DNA of 13,499 bases. Source: DATDMG01 sp036518955. Its GTDB lineage: Bacteria; Actinomycetota; Actinomycetes; Actinomycetales; Kineosporiaceae. Below, piece after piece: positions 1-7,158 of the stretch (positions are counted from its first letter, which is position 1; each line of letters begins with the position of its first letter). The notes under the pieces were generated by a model. The model ran no database searches and was not told the origin of the DNA. It saw only the letters and a program-made list of their open reading frames with translations. A program made the translations under genes and the position numbers. The stretch spans positions 1 to 13,499 of the forward strand of contig DATDMG010000520.1 in assembly GCA_036518955.1 (NCBI GenBank), given 5' to 3'.

Positions 1-2084
1 ACACGGCCGAACGCCGGCTCGATCGAGCCCGGGAGCACCTGGACGGCTGCCACGCGGGCGCCGGCCGCGACGGCGATGCGCTCGGAGCGTCCGCGGCCGG
101 GACCCCGTCGCCGTTCGCCGAGGCGATCCTGCTGCGCGGCGTCCTGCTGGTCGACGCGACGGTTCTCGCCGGGTTGCCGGACGACGTCCTGGCCGCCCAG
201 GCGGCGGCCCTGCGCGGCGAGGTCGGCCACCTGGAGGCCCTCGCCCGGGAAGCCGCCGAGCTCGCGCCGGCGAGGGCCCGCCGGGGCGCCCTGGTCGACG
301 CGATCGACACCGCCCGGCAGGCCCTCGACGACGCCGTCGCCGGGGCCGCCGCCCGAGGGCCCGCTCTGGCCGCCGAAACCGACCGGCTGGCGCGCGCCGA
401 GGCCCAGGCCACCGGGCTTCCCACCCTCGAGGCGGCCCTGGCCGCGGCGGAGGCGGTGGTCGCCGCCGTCGCCGAGCGGGATCGGCTCGCCGCCCGGGCT
501 GCGGCCGACGTCCCCCGGCTCGACGTCGCCCGGGAGCTCCGCAGCACCGCCCGCGAGCACTGGCTGGACTGCCGGGAGCGGCGGCTGGCCCAGATGGCCG
601 CCGAACTGGCGGAGCAACTGGCTGCGGGCGATGCCTGCCCGGTCTGCGGCAGTGTCGCGCACCCGGCACCGGCCCGACCCGGGCCGGGCCGGGTCACCGA
701 GGCCGAGGAGGAGCGGGCGCGGGCAGCGTTCGAGCAGGCGGACGCCGCGTACTCGGCCCGCGCCGAAGCGGCCGCCCGACTGGCCGAGCAGCTCGCCGCC
801 GCCACCGCCGGCGCGGCCGGGCTGACGACGGCCGAGGCCGCCGAGCGTTCCCGCGCCGCCCGGGAGGCGGTCGGGGCGGCGCGGCACGCCGCCGCGGGCA
901 TCGCCGGGCGCAAGGACGCGATCGCCCGGCTCACCGCGGCCATCCAGCACGACGACGAGGCGATCGAGGCCGCCCGTGGCCGGCTGCACGAACTGCAGAC
1001 CGAGCTCGCGGCACGGTCCGCGGCCGTCGCTGAGCTGGCCGGCCGGTGCGAGCGGTCCCGCGGTGACGACCCGGGGCTGGCGGAACGCGCGAGCCGGCTG
1101 GCCTCGGCGGCGACCAGGCTGGACGGCGTGCTGGCGGCGCGCCGGGATCACTCCGACGCCCTGCGGGCCGCCGCCACCGCCCGGCGGACCGCCCTGGCCG
1201 CCGCCCGGCAGGCCGGGTTCAGCGACCTCGGGGCGGCGCTGACCGCCGTCGTCCCGGACGCGGAGCGCGCCGAACTCGATCGCCTGGTGCGTGCCCACGA
1301 CAACGAGCTCGCCGCGGTGACCGCACAGCTGCGCGACCCCCAGCTCGTCGCCGCCGCCGCCCTGCCGGCCCCGGACCTCGACCACCTGCGGGCCGTGGAG
1401 GTCCTCGCCCTCGGCGACGACGAGGAGTGCGCCCGCCGGGTGGCCGCGGCCGAGCACGCGGTCGCCGAACTGCGCGAGATCGAGACCGTCCTGGCCGGCC
1501 ACCTGGCCGGCGCCGAGCCGCTGCAGGCCCGTCATCGCACGCTCGCCGAACTGGCGCGGTGCGCCGACGGGACCGGCGGCGACAACGCCCGGCGGATGAG
1601 CTTGTCCGCCTACGTGCTCGCCGCGCGGCTGGAGGAGGTCGCCCGAGCGGCGAGCCTGCGGCTGACCCAGATGTCCGGCGGCCGGTACACCCTGGAGCAC
1701 AGCGACAGCCCGGCCCGCGGCCAGCGCCGCGCCGGCCTCGGGCTGCACGTGGTCGACGCCTGGACCGGTCACCGCCGCGACACCGCGACCCTGTCGGGAG
1801 GGGAGTCCTTCTACACCTCGCTGGCGCTGGCGCTGGGGCTGGCCGACGTGGTCTGCGCGGAGGCGGGTGGGACGGCGATCGAGACGCTGTTCGTCGACGA
1901 GGGCTTCGGCTCCCTCGACGACGACACCCTGGAGGAGGTCATGGACGTCCTCGACGGGTTGCGCTCCGGTGGCCGCTCGGTCGGGCTGGTCAGCCACCTG
2001 GCCGACCTGCGGTACCGGATCCCGGCGCAGATCGAGGTCGTCAAGGGGCGCAGCGGGTCGCACCTGGCCGTCGCGGCCGGCTGA
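1..2084 (+). CDS. sbcC: SbcC/Rad50-type exonuclease subunit, C-terminal part (partial at left edge)
   Basis: The reading frame is open from base 3, so the start lies outside the window; 693 residues are visible. SbcC is the SMC-like ATPase of the SbcCD nuclease, which opens hairpins and processes DNA ends. Seen: long Ala/Glu/Arg-rich heptad-like stretches typical of an antiparallel coiled coil; a zinc-hook motif CPVC (codons 636-647) where the coil turns back; the ABC signature LSGGESF (1791-1811); Walker B ending in FVDE, then a D-loop with SLD (about 1881-1919); and an H-loop histidine in LVSH (codon 1995-1997). The N-terminal Walker A half is missing only because of the window edge. sbcD, usually just upstream, is not visible. 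The gene converges with gcvP, 46 bases from its stop. The motif order is diagnostic. A RecF/RecN-like or SMC protein is unlikely because the CPVC hook sits between coils. Confidence 0.95.
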   Translation, partial: TAERRLDRAREHLDGCHAGAGRDGDALGASAAGTPSPFAEAILLRGVLLVDATVLAGLPDDVLAAQAAALRGEVGHLEALAREAAELAPARARRGALVDAIDTARQALDDAVAGAAARGPALAAETDRLARAEAQATGLPTLEAALAAAEAVVAAVAERDRLAARAAADVPRLDVARELRSTAREHWLDCRERRLAQMAAELAEQLAAGDACPVCGSVAHPAPARPGPGRVTEAEEERARAAFEQADAAYSARAEAAARLAEQLAAATAGAAGLTTAEAAERSRAAREAVGAARHAAAGIAGRKDAIARLTAAIQHDDEAIEAARGRLHELQTELAARSAAVAELAGRCERSRGDDPGLAERASRLASAATRLDGVLAARRDHSDALRAAATARRTALAAARQAGFSDLGAALTAVVPDAERAELDRLVRAHDNELAAVTAQLRDPQLVAAAALPAPDLDHLRAVEVLALGDDEECARRVAAAEHAVAELREIETVLAGHLAGAEPLQARHRTLAELARCADGTGGDNARRMSLSAYVLAARLEEVARAASLRLTQMSGGRYTLEHSDSPARGQRRAGLGLHVVDAWTGHRRDTATLSGGESFYTSLALALGLADVVCAEAGGTAIETLFVDEGFGSLDDDTLEEVMDVLDGLRSGGRSVGLVSHLADLRYRIPAQIEVVKGRSGSHLAVAAG

Positions 2085-2116
2085 CGCCGGCGTTCGGATC
2101 GGGACGACCGGGCCGA

Positions 2117-2140
2117 CACGACCTGACCGGTCAGGTCGTG
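2117..2140. terminator. Perfect 24-bp palindrome between convergent sbcC and gcvP
   Basis: The half-site CACGACCTGACC is followed directly by its exact reverse complement. As RNA this folds into a 10-bp stem with a CCGG tetraloop, equally well on either strand. It sits 33 bases after the sbcC stop and contains the gcvP stop codon (2131-2133). There is no T-tract, which is common for actinobacterial terminators. A bidirectional terminator is the simplest reading; a protein-binding site is the alternative. Confidence 0.6.
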
Positions 2141-5019
2141 AACGCCTCCGGCGGCGGGCAGGCGCAGACCAGGTGACGGTCGCCGTAGGCGCCGTCGACA
2201 CGCCGCACCGGTGGCCAGTACTTGGCCCGGGGGTCCACTCCCGCCGGGAAGGCGGCCTCGGCGCGGGTGTACGGGTGCGTCCACTCACCGGCCAGGCAGG
2301 CCGTGGTGTGAGGGGCGCCCACCAGCGGGTTGTCGTCGCGAGGCCAGTCGCCGGCCGCCACCCGGTCGATCTCGGCCCGGATCGCGATCATCGCCTCGCA
2401 GAACCGGTCGAGCTCGGCCAGGTCCTCGCTCTCGGTCGGCTCGACCATCAGGGTGCCGGCCACCGGGAACGACATCGTCGGGGCGTGGAAGCCGTAGTCG
2501 ATCAGCCGCTTGGCCACGTCGTCCACGGTCACCCCGGTCGCCCTGGTGAGCGGCCGCAGGTCGAGGATGCACTCGTGCGCGACGAGCCCGCCGCGACCGG
2601 CGTACAGGACCGGGTAGTGCTCGCGGAGCCGGGCGGCGACGTAGTTCGCCGCGAGGACGGCCACCTGGGTGGCCCGGGTCAGCCCGTCGGCGCCCATCAG
2701 CCGCAGGTAGGCCCACGGGATAGGCAGGATCCCGGCGGACCCGAACGGCGCCCCCGACACCGGCCCCACCCCGGTGGCGGGCCCGGCGCCGTCGTCCAGC
2801 GGGTGGCTGGGCAGGTACGGCGCCAGGTGGGCGCGGACCGCCACCGGCCCGACCCCGGGACCGCCGCCTCCGTGCGGGATGCAGAACGTCTTGTGCAGGT
2901 TGAGGTGGCTCACGTCCGCCCCGAACCGGCCGGGGCGGGCGAGCCCGACGAGGGCGTTGAGGTTGGCGCCGTCGACGTACACCTGGCCACCCGCGTCGTG
3001 GACGATCCCGCACAGCTCGACCACCGACTCCTCGAACACCCCGTGCGTCGACGGATAGGTGAGCATCACCGCCGCCAGCCGCGGGCCGTGCTCGGCGACG
3101 AGGCGCTCCAGGTGCCCCAGGTCCACGTTCCCGGCGTCGTCGCACCGGACGACGACCACGCGCAGCCCGGCCATGACGGCGCTCGCCGCGTTCGTCCCGT
3201 GCGCACTCGAGGGGATCAGGCAGACATCGCGGCCGACCTCACCGCGAGCGCGGTGGTGTGCCCGGATCGCCAGCAGTCCGGCCAGCTCACCCTGCGACCC
3301 CGCGTTCGGCTGCAGGCTCACCGCGGCGTACCCGGTGATCTCGGCGAGCCAGCGCTCCAGGTCCGCGATCAGGGCACGGGTGCCGGCGGCGTGCTCGACC
3401 GGGGCGAAGGGGTGCAGCCCGGCGAACCCCGGCCAGGTGATCGGCTCCATCTCGGCGGTGGCGTTCAGCTTCATCGTGCACGATCCGAGCGGGATCATGC
3501 CGCGGTCCAGCGCGTAGTCCGCGTCGGCCAGGCGGCGCAGGTAGCGCAGCATGGACGTCTCCGACCGGTGGGCCGAGAACACCGGATGCGTGAGGTAGTC
3601 GCTCGCCCGCGCCAGCCCGGCCGGGAGCGCGGGGGCCGGCAGCTCGCCGTCGCCGCCCACCACCGCCACCAGGCCGAACGCCTTCGCCACCCGGTCCAGG
3701 ACCTCGGCCGTCGTGGTCTCGTCGCACGCGATGCCGACGTGGTCGTCGTCCACCCGGCGCAAGAGCACGCCCTGGGCGCGCGCGGCCTCGACGACGTCCC
3801 CCGCCCGACCGGGCACCCGGGCCAGCACGGTGTCGAAGAACGCGCCGTGCACCACCTCGACCCCGCCGGCACGCAGCCCGGCCGCCAGCGCCGCGGCGTG
3901 GCCCGCGGTCCGCTCGGCGATCCGGCGCAACCCGGCAGGCCCGTGGTGGACGGCGTACATCGACGCCATCACGGCCAGCAGCACCTGGGCGGTGCAGATG
4001 TTGCTCGTCGCCTTCTCCCGCCGGATGTGCTGCTCGCGGGTCTGCAGGGCAAGTCGGTAGGCGGGCGTGCCGTCCGCGTCCCGGGACACACCGACCAGGC
4101 GGCCCGGCAGGGTCCGTTCCAGCCCCGCCCGCACGGCCAGGTACCCGGCGTGCGGCCCGCCGTACCCGAGCGGGACGCCGAACCGCTGGGACGTGCCGCA
4201 GACGACGTCGGCGCCCAGCTCGCCGGGCGGCACCAGCAGGGTCAGGGCGAGCAGGTCGGCGGCCACCGCCACCAGCGCGCCCGCGGCGTGCGCGGCCTGG
4301 ACGGCGGGCCGCAGGTCCGGCACCGAGCCGCCGGCCCCCGGGTACTGCAGCAGGACGCCGAACACCCCGCCGTCCGCCGCCGCCTCCGCGAGCACCGCGG
4401 CCGGGTCGGCGGCACCGGCGAGGTGCGCCGTCACCACCGGCAGGCCCAACGGCTCCGCCCGGGTGCCGACCACGGCGGCCGTCTGCGGGAAGATGTCGGC
4501 GTCGACGACCAGGACGGCGCCTGCCGGGGCCTTGGAGGCACGTCGCATCAGCGTCATCGCCTCGGCCGCGGCCGTCGCCTCGTCGAGCAGGGACGCGCCG
4601 GCGACCGGCAGCCCGGTCAGGTCGCAGATCACGGTCTGGAAGTTCAGCAGCGCCTCCAGCCGACCCTGGGAGATCTCCGGCTGGTACGGGGTGTACGCGG
4701 TGTACCACGCGGGATTCTCCAGGACGTTCCGGAGGATCACCCCCGGCGTGTGCGTTCCGTAGTAGCCGAGGCCGATCATCGGGACGGCGACCGTGTTCCG
4801 GGCGGCGAGAGCCGCCAGCTCCTCGAGCATCTGCCGCTCACCGGCGGCACCGGGCAGATCGAGCCGTTCCAGGGACCTGATCGCGGCCGGCATCACGCTG
4901 TCCGTCATCGCCTCGAGCGACGGGACGCCGATCACGGACAGCATCCGCTCCACATCGGCCGCGTCGGGACCGATGTGACGGTCGGCGAAACGTTCCGCGG
5001 GCAGGGGCTTGACAGTCAT
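2131..5019 (-). CDS. gcvP: Glycine dehydrogenase (decarboxylating), P-protein of the glycine cleavage system
   Basis: The product is 962 residues, the usual size for the single-chain GcvP. It uses pyridoxal phosphate to decarboxylate glycine and passes the aminomethyl group to lipoylated GcvH, in the cytoplasm. Seen: the N-terminus MTVKPLPAERFADRHIGPD, typical of the family; an N-terminal half with LGYYGTHTP and YTPYQPEISQGR; a C-terminal half with PLGSCTMKLN; and the PLP-site segment HLNLHKTFCIPHGGGGPG, whose Schiff-base lysine is K710 (E. coli K706). The ATG at 5019 is chosen because the family N-terminus begins there and GGAG lies upstream; the open frame runs much further upstream but only through leader RNA. 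It is transcribed alone, behind a glycine riboswitch. gcvH lies 4.3 kb away in another transcription unit, and gcvT is not in the window. Confidence 0.98.
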   Translation of the reverse strand: MTVKPLPAERFADRHIGPDAADVERMLSVIGVPSLEAMTDSVMPAAIRSLERLDLPGAAGERQMLEELAALAARNTVAVPMIGLGYYGTHTPGVILRNVLENPAWYTAYTPYQPEISQGRLEALLNFQTVICDLTGLPVAGASLLDEATAAAEAMTLMRRASKAPAGAVLVVDADIFPQTAAVVGTRAEPLGLPVVTAHLAGAADPAAVLAEAAADGGVFGVLLQYPGAGGSVPDLRPAVQAAHAAGALVAVAADLLALTLLVPPGELGADVVCGTSQRFGVPLGYGGPHAGYLAVRAGLERTLPGRLVGVSRDADGTPAYRLALQTREQHIRREKATSNICTAQVLLAVMASMYAVHHGPAGLRRIAERTAGHAAALAAGLRAGGVEVVHGAFFDTVLARVPGRAGDVVEAARAQGVLLRRVDDDHVGIACDETTTAEVLDRVAKAFGLVAVVGGDGELPAPALPAGLARASDYLTHPVFSAHRSETSMLRYLRRLADADYALDRGMIPLGSCTMKLNATAEMEPITWPGFAGLHPFAPVEHAAGTRALIADLERWLAEITGYAAVSLQPNAGSQGELAGLLAIRAHHRARGEVGRDVCLIPSSAHGTNAASAVMAGLRVVVVRCDDAGNVDLGHLERLVAEHGPRLAAVMLTYPSTHGVFEESVVELCGIVHDAGGQVYVDGANLNALVGLARPGRFGADVSHLNLHKTFCIPHGGGGPGVGPVAVRAHLAPYLPSHPLDDGAGPATGVGPVSGAPFGSAGILPIPWAYLRLMGADGLTRATQVAVLAANYVAARLREHYPVLYAGRGGLVAHECILDLRPLTRATGVTVDDVAKRLIDYGFHAPTMSFPVAGTLMVEPTESEDLAELDRFCEAMIAIRAEIDRVAAGDWPRDDNPLVGAPHTTACLAGEWTHPYTRAEAAFPAGVDPRAKYWPPVRRVDGAYGDRHLVCACPPPEAFTT

Positions 5020-5059
5020 CAGGAGGCTCCACGGGTCATCGAGCGGACGGGGCCCGCCG

Positions 5060-5113
5060 TTCGGGTGGCACCTCCCCCTCTGTCGCCCGACCGCGGCGTC
5101 GCTGCCACACCCG
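5060..5113 (-). other. Hairpin between riboswitch and gcvP start; possible ghost-aptamer helix or expression platform
   Basis: On the transcript, GGGTGTGGCA (complement of 5103-5112) can pair with TGCCACCC (complement of 5063-5070), with a two-base bulge and a loop of about 32 bases. It begins just after the CTCTGGAGA block that usually opens the second aptamer of tandem glycine riboswitches. No complete second aptamer core follows. Known: singleton glycine riboswitches often keep a degenerate helix of the lost aptamer. Inference: this helix plays that role or helps control access to the gcvP ribosome site 40 bases further on. Confidence 0.4.
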
Positions 5114-5213
5114 TCTCCAGAGTCGCCTCGCTCGCGCGGTCCTGGTGCCTGAGAGGTTCCGGGGAGAGTTGCCCCTTCGGCGCCCCGGGGCTGACCCGAG
5201 GCTCTCCCGCGCG
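5112..5213 (-). promoter_or_regulatory. Glycine riboswitch upstream of gcvP
   Basis: Read on the minus strand, the conserved glycine-aptamer blocks appear in the right order: GGGAGAG (complement of 5202-5208), GCCGAAGGGGCAA (5169-5181), CTCTCAGGCA (5146-5155) followed by CCAGGACC, and the linker-type block ACTCTGGAGA (5114-5123). Glycine riboswitches bind glycine in the nascent mRNA and, in glycine-cleavage operons, turn expression on. It lies about 95 bases before the gcvP ATG, as in M. tuberculosis gcvB. Only one full aptamer is seen. Ends are approximate. Confidence 0.92.
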
Positions 5214-5232
5214 AGGTCGTCAGCGTCAGCGA

Positions 5233-5238
5233 GACTAC
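5233..5238 (-). promoter_or_regulatory. Candidate -10 box for the gcvP riboswitch transcript
   Basis: The minus strand has TAGTCT, fitting the actinobacterial TANNNT pattern, about 24 bases before the first conserved riboswitch block. A start site 6-7 bases downstream would place the aptamer near the very 5' end of the RNA. No good -35 hexamer is seen 16-18 bases upstream, so this rests on position and one hexamer. Confidence 0.35.
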
Positions 5239-5390
5239 CAGCTCACCGGAAGGACACTGGATGACTGAGCGCGCCGTCCGGCACCCGGTCGGGGGAGGAC
5301 CCGGGCGGGATGGGGTGGAGCGTCCGGATCGTCTACCAGAACCAGGCCCGCCGCCGAGCGCGCCACGCCGGGCGGGCACGCCACGAGCGA

Positions 5391-5414
5391 CCTTGTCCTC
5401 CGGACAGGTACCTT
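5391..5414 (+). promoter_or_regulatory. Candidate leaderless promoter and inverted repeat in front of parA-like gene
   Basis: TACCTT (5409-5414) fits TANNNT and ends seven bases before the GTG start at 5422, the layout of a leaderless actinobacterial transcript. No Shine-Dalgarno sequence is visible. Directly upstream, CCTTGTCC (5391-5398) and GGACAGG (5402-5408) form an inverted repeat with one unpaired T and a TCC centre. It abuts the -10 box and covers part of the spacer, where a repressor could bind. No clear -35 box. The remainder of the 402-base gene-free stretch 5020-5421 holds the gcvP leader and riboswitch; nothing else is recognised. Confidence 0.45.
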
Positions 5415-5421
5415 TGCTCGG

Positions 5422-6237
5422 GTGATCGTGGTCAGTGTCTGCAGTCTCAAGGGCGGCGTCGGCAAGACGTCGATCGTTCTCGGCCTGGCGAGCGCGGCCT
5501 TGTCGCGCGGGGTCCCCACACTCGTCGTAGACCTCGATCCGCAGGCCGACGCGACGATGGCGCTCAACGTCGACGTGGCGACGGCCAACGTCGTGGCGGA
5601 CGTCCTGGGCAATCCACGGCGCAAGACGGTCCTCAACGCGATCGTGCCGAGCGGCTGGCTCGACGACCAGGAGGGCACCCTCGACATCATCCAGGGGTCC
5701 GCCGCCAGCGCCAATCACGACGGTCCGCGAGCGACGGACCGTGCGCTCGGCCGGCTGGGACAGGCCCTGGAGCGGGTCGAGGGCTACCAGTTGGTCCTGA
5801 TCGACTGTCCACCGTCCTTCGGGGCGCTCAGTCGGTCCGGCCTGGTGGCGAGCCACCGGGCGATCGTGGTGACCGAGCCCGCGCTGTTCTCGGTGACCGC
5901 GGCCGACCGGGCACTTCGCGCCATCGACGAGTTGCGCCGCTCGAACGCCCCGGCCCTGCAACCGCTCGGCGTCGTCGTCAACCGCTACCGCGACCGTTCC
6001 CCCGAGCACCGGTACCGCGTCGCCGAGCTCGCGGACATGTTCGGCCCGCTGGTGCTCTCCCCCGCGATCCCGGAGCGCAGCGCTCTGCAGCAGGCCCAGG
6101 GCGCGAGCCTGCCGGTCCACCGATGGCCCGGACCGGCCGCGGAGGAGCTGGCCGAGGCCTTCGACGCCCACCTGGCACGCGTCATGCGCGCCGGTACCCG
6201 CTCACCCCGCCGTCCCGCAGCCTCCCGGACCCGCTGA
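5422..6237 (+). CDS. Orphan ParA/MinD-family ATPase
   Basis: 271 residues. Seen: a deviant Walker A motif KGGVGKTS with the signature lysine K10 and the P-loop lysine K15; Walker A' in VVDLDPQADAT (about 35-45); Walker B in LIDCPPSFG (about 126-134). This is the ParA/Soj fold, whose ATP-bound dimers usually bind DNA non-specifically and position chromosomes, plasmids or protein clusters. There is no N-terminal DNA-binding extension, so it is the short chromosomal type. No ParB gene or parS-like site is visible nearby, so its partner is unknown. It ends in a basic Arg/Pro/Ser tail. GTG at 5422 is chosen because the P-loop starts only nine residues in and a -10 box sits at leaderless distance. 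It is divergent from gcvP and convergent with resR. The family call is firm; the cargo is unknown. Confidence 0.9.
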   Translation: MIVVSVCSLKGGVGKTSIVLGLASAALSRGVPTLVVDLDPQADATMALNVDVATANVVADVLGNPRRKTVLNAIVPSGWLDDQEGTLDIIQGSAASANHDGPRATDRALGRLGQALERVEGYQLVLIDCPPSFGALSRSGLVASHRAIVVTEPALFSVTAADRALRAIDELRRSNAPALQPLGVVVNRYRDRSPEHRYRVAELADMFGPLVLSPAIPERSALQQAQGASLPVHRWPGPAAEELAEAFDAHLARVMRAGTRSPRRPAASRTR

Positions 6238-6301
6238 GGGAGGCCAGGGAGTCAGCCACGCGGCGAGGGACCGGCCCCGGACGGGGCGGTGGACCGCGGC
6301 G

Positions 6302-6335
6302 TCGCCGGTGCCCCTGAGTCGCCGGTGCCCCTGAG
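6302..6335. repeat. 17-bp perfect tandem duplication
   Basis: TCGCCGGTGCCCCTGAG occurs twice back to back (6302-6318 and 6319-6335) in the intergenic space between the convergent parA-like gene and resR. It looks like a slippage duplication. No function is evident. Confidence 0.85.
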
Positions 6336-6348
6336 CGGCCGCAGGCGG

Positions 6349-6382
6349 CCGACGTGGTGGCACACCCATTCCACCACGTCGG
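6349..6382. terminator. Perfect 12-bp hairpin between convergent parA-like gene and resR
   Basis: CCGACGTGGTGG (6349-6360) and its exact complement CCACCACGTCGG (6371-6382) flank a 10-base loop. The hairpin lies 112 bases after the parA-like stop and 56 bases beyond the resR stop on the other strand, so it can serve both genes. On the plus strand it is followed by an A/T-richer run, but there is no U-tract. A weaker 5-bp GC stem with a 4-base loop (6274-6287) lies closer to the parA-like stop. Confidence 0.6.
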
Positions 6383-6388
6383 AAATAC

Positions 6389-6417
6389 GTGATCACTGCC
6401 GCGCTCATGATCACTGC
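6389..6417. repeat. Pair of 10-bp direct repeats containing TGATCA
   Basis: TGATCACTGC occurs at 6390-6399 and 6408-6417, 18 bases apart start to start. Each contains the palindrome TGATCA; the first is extended to GTGATCAC (6389-6396). This is among the most AT-rich short patches in the window. It lies just past the hairpin and about 20 bases from the resR stop. Two similarly facing palindromic sites less than two helical turns apart could be protein-binding sites, but this is inference. Confidence 0.5.
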
Positions 6418-6437
6418 AACATGGGGGCAGGTGAAGG

Positions 6438-7037
6438 TCAGCCGGCGGCGGTACGGTGGCGTCGACGGGTCGCCAACTCGTCGTCCGGGTGGTCGACGGG
6501 AGCCTCGCCCTCCGTGGCACGCTCCCCGGGGAGCTGGGCGAGGCTGCCCTCGACCTCTCGCCAGACGCGGCCCACAGCGATCCCGAACACACCCTGGCCA
6601 CCCTGTACCAGGTCGATGACCTCGTCGGCGGACATGCACTCGTACACGCTCGCGCCGTCGCTCATCAGGGTGATCTGCGCCAAGTCCTCGACACCGCGCT
6701 CCCGGAGGTGCCCGACCGCGACCCGGATCTGTTGCAGCGAAACCCCTGTGTCGAGCAGCCGCTTGACGACCTTGAGTACCAGGATGTCCCGGAAGCTGTA
6801 GAGCCGCTGCGTACCTGAACCGGTCGCCGGCCGGACCGACGGCTCCACCAGCCCTGTCCGCGCCCAGTAGTCGAGCTGCCGATAGGTGATGCCGGCCGCC
6901 TTGCACGCCGTCGGACCGCGATACCCGACCTGCTCGTCGAGGACGGGCAGGTCCTCGGTGAACAGAAGCCCCTGAGCGCGCGCCGGGACCTGCGGGGCCC
7001 GACTGGCAGTACCCCTGGCGTCGCCTGTTCCGCTCAC
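6438..7037 (-). CDS. resR: MerR-family regulator, ortholog of Rv1830 (ResR/McdR)
   Basis: 199 residues. Seen: a short disordered N-terminus, then a winged-helix MerR domain (about 38-107) with VGYRGPTACKAAGITYRQLD, GSGTQRLYSFRDI and the helical run RLLDTGVSLQQIRVAV; a C-terminal part with YECMSADEVIDLVQGGQGVF; and a basic end. These segments match what I recall of M. tuberculosis Rv1830, reported as the regulator ResR/McdR acting on division and growth genes such as whiB2. The GTG at 7037 is chosen over the upstream frame because GGAGG lies 5 bases before it and the preceding bases are promoter and leader. It is last in the cluster with its own strong promoter and converges with the parA-like gene. 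The effector is not evident, and no metal-binding cysteine pattern is seen. Confidence 0.93.
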   Translation of the reverse strand: MSGTGDARGTASRAPQVPARAQGLLFTEDLPVLDEQVGYRGPTACKAAGITYRQLDYWARTGLVEPSVRPATGSGTQRLYSFRDILVLKVVKRLLDTGVSLQQIRVAVGHLRERGVEDLAQITLMSDGASVYECMSADEVIDLVQGGQGVFGIAVGRVWREVEGSLAQLPGERATEGEAPVDHPDDELATRRRHRTAAG

Positions 7038-7055
7038 GCCGACCTCCGATCTCTG

Positions 7056-7119
7056 CGCCCTCGTAGGGAAAGGCCGGTGTTCCCATCGGGTAACCACCGG
7101 TGGAACTACAACGAGGGCG
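7056..7119 (-). other. Long-range stem in the resR leader RNA
   Basis: CGCCCTCGT (7056-7064) and ACGAGGGCG (7111-7119) are perfect 9-bp complements. They enclose the palindrome CCACCGGTGG (7094-7103) and a smaller imperfect inverted repeat (GTTCCCATCGGGTAAC, about 7079-7094). The predicted transcript begins just upstream, and the closing stem ends about 10 bases before the GGAGG ribosome site. It could be a translational control structure or, at DNA level, a regulator-binding region. Confidence 0.5.
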
Positions 7120-7129
7120 TTCTCCCCTG

Positions 7130-7158
7130 ACGGTAAGCGTCCCCACATCCAGGGTCAA
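7130..7158 (-). promoter_or_regulatory. Promoter of resR
   Basis: The minus strand reads TTGACC, a 17-base spacer, then TACCGT: a near-consensus housekeeping promoter with -35 at 7153-7158 and -10 at 7130-7135. The start site would be near 7123, giving a leader of about 86 bases. Just upstream of the -35 box lies the inverted repeat GAGGCG-T-CGCCTC (7160-7172), which could be an operator or the end hairpin of the preceding gene. Confidence 0.75.

Noticed and set aside
1867..5268. Plus-strand open frame of 1133 codons antisense to gcvP
   Set aside because: It is a GC-rich shadow frame, Arg/Gly/His/Pro-biased with no domain, opposite a complete and conserved gcvP.
5020..6171. N-terminal extension of gcvP by almost 400 codons
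   Set aside because: The frame is open only because of base composition. It would cover the riboswitch and the parA-like gene; the family N-terminus and ribosome site are at 5019.
5020..6437. parS-type site near the ParA-like gene
   Set aside because: I looked for the GTTTCACGTGAAAC-type palindrome on both strands and saw nothing close to it.
7032..7047. Identical 16 bases (GGAGGTCGGCGTGAGC, minus strand) at the starts of resR and pgsA2 (12981-12996)
   Set aside because: Both are a ribosome site plus GTG start. A rough estimate for this base composition gives about one such 16-base match by chance in the window, so it is not taken as a shared element.
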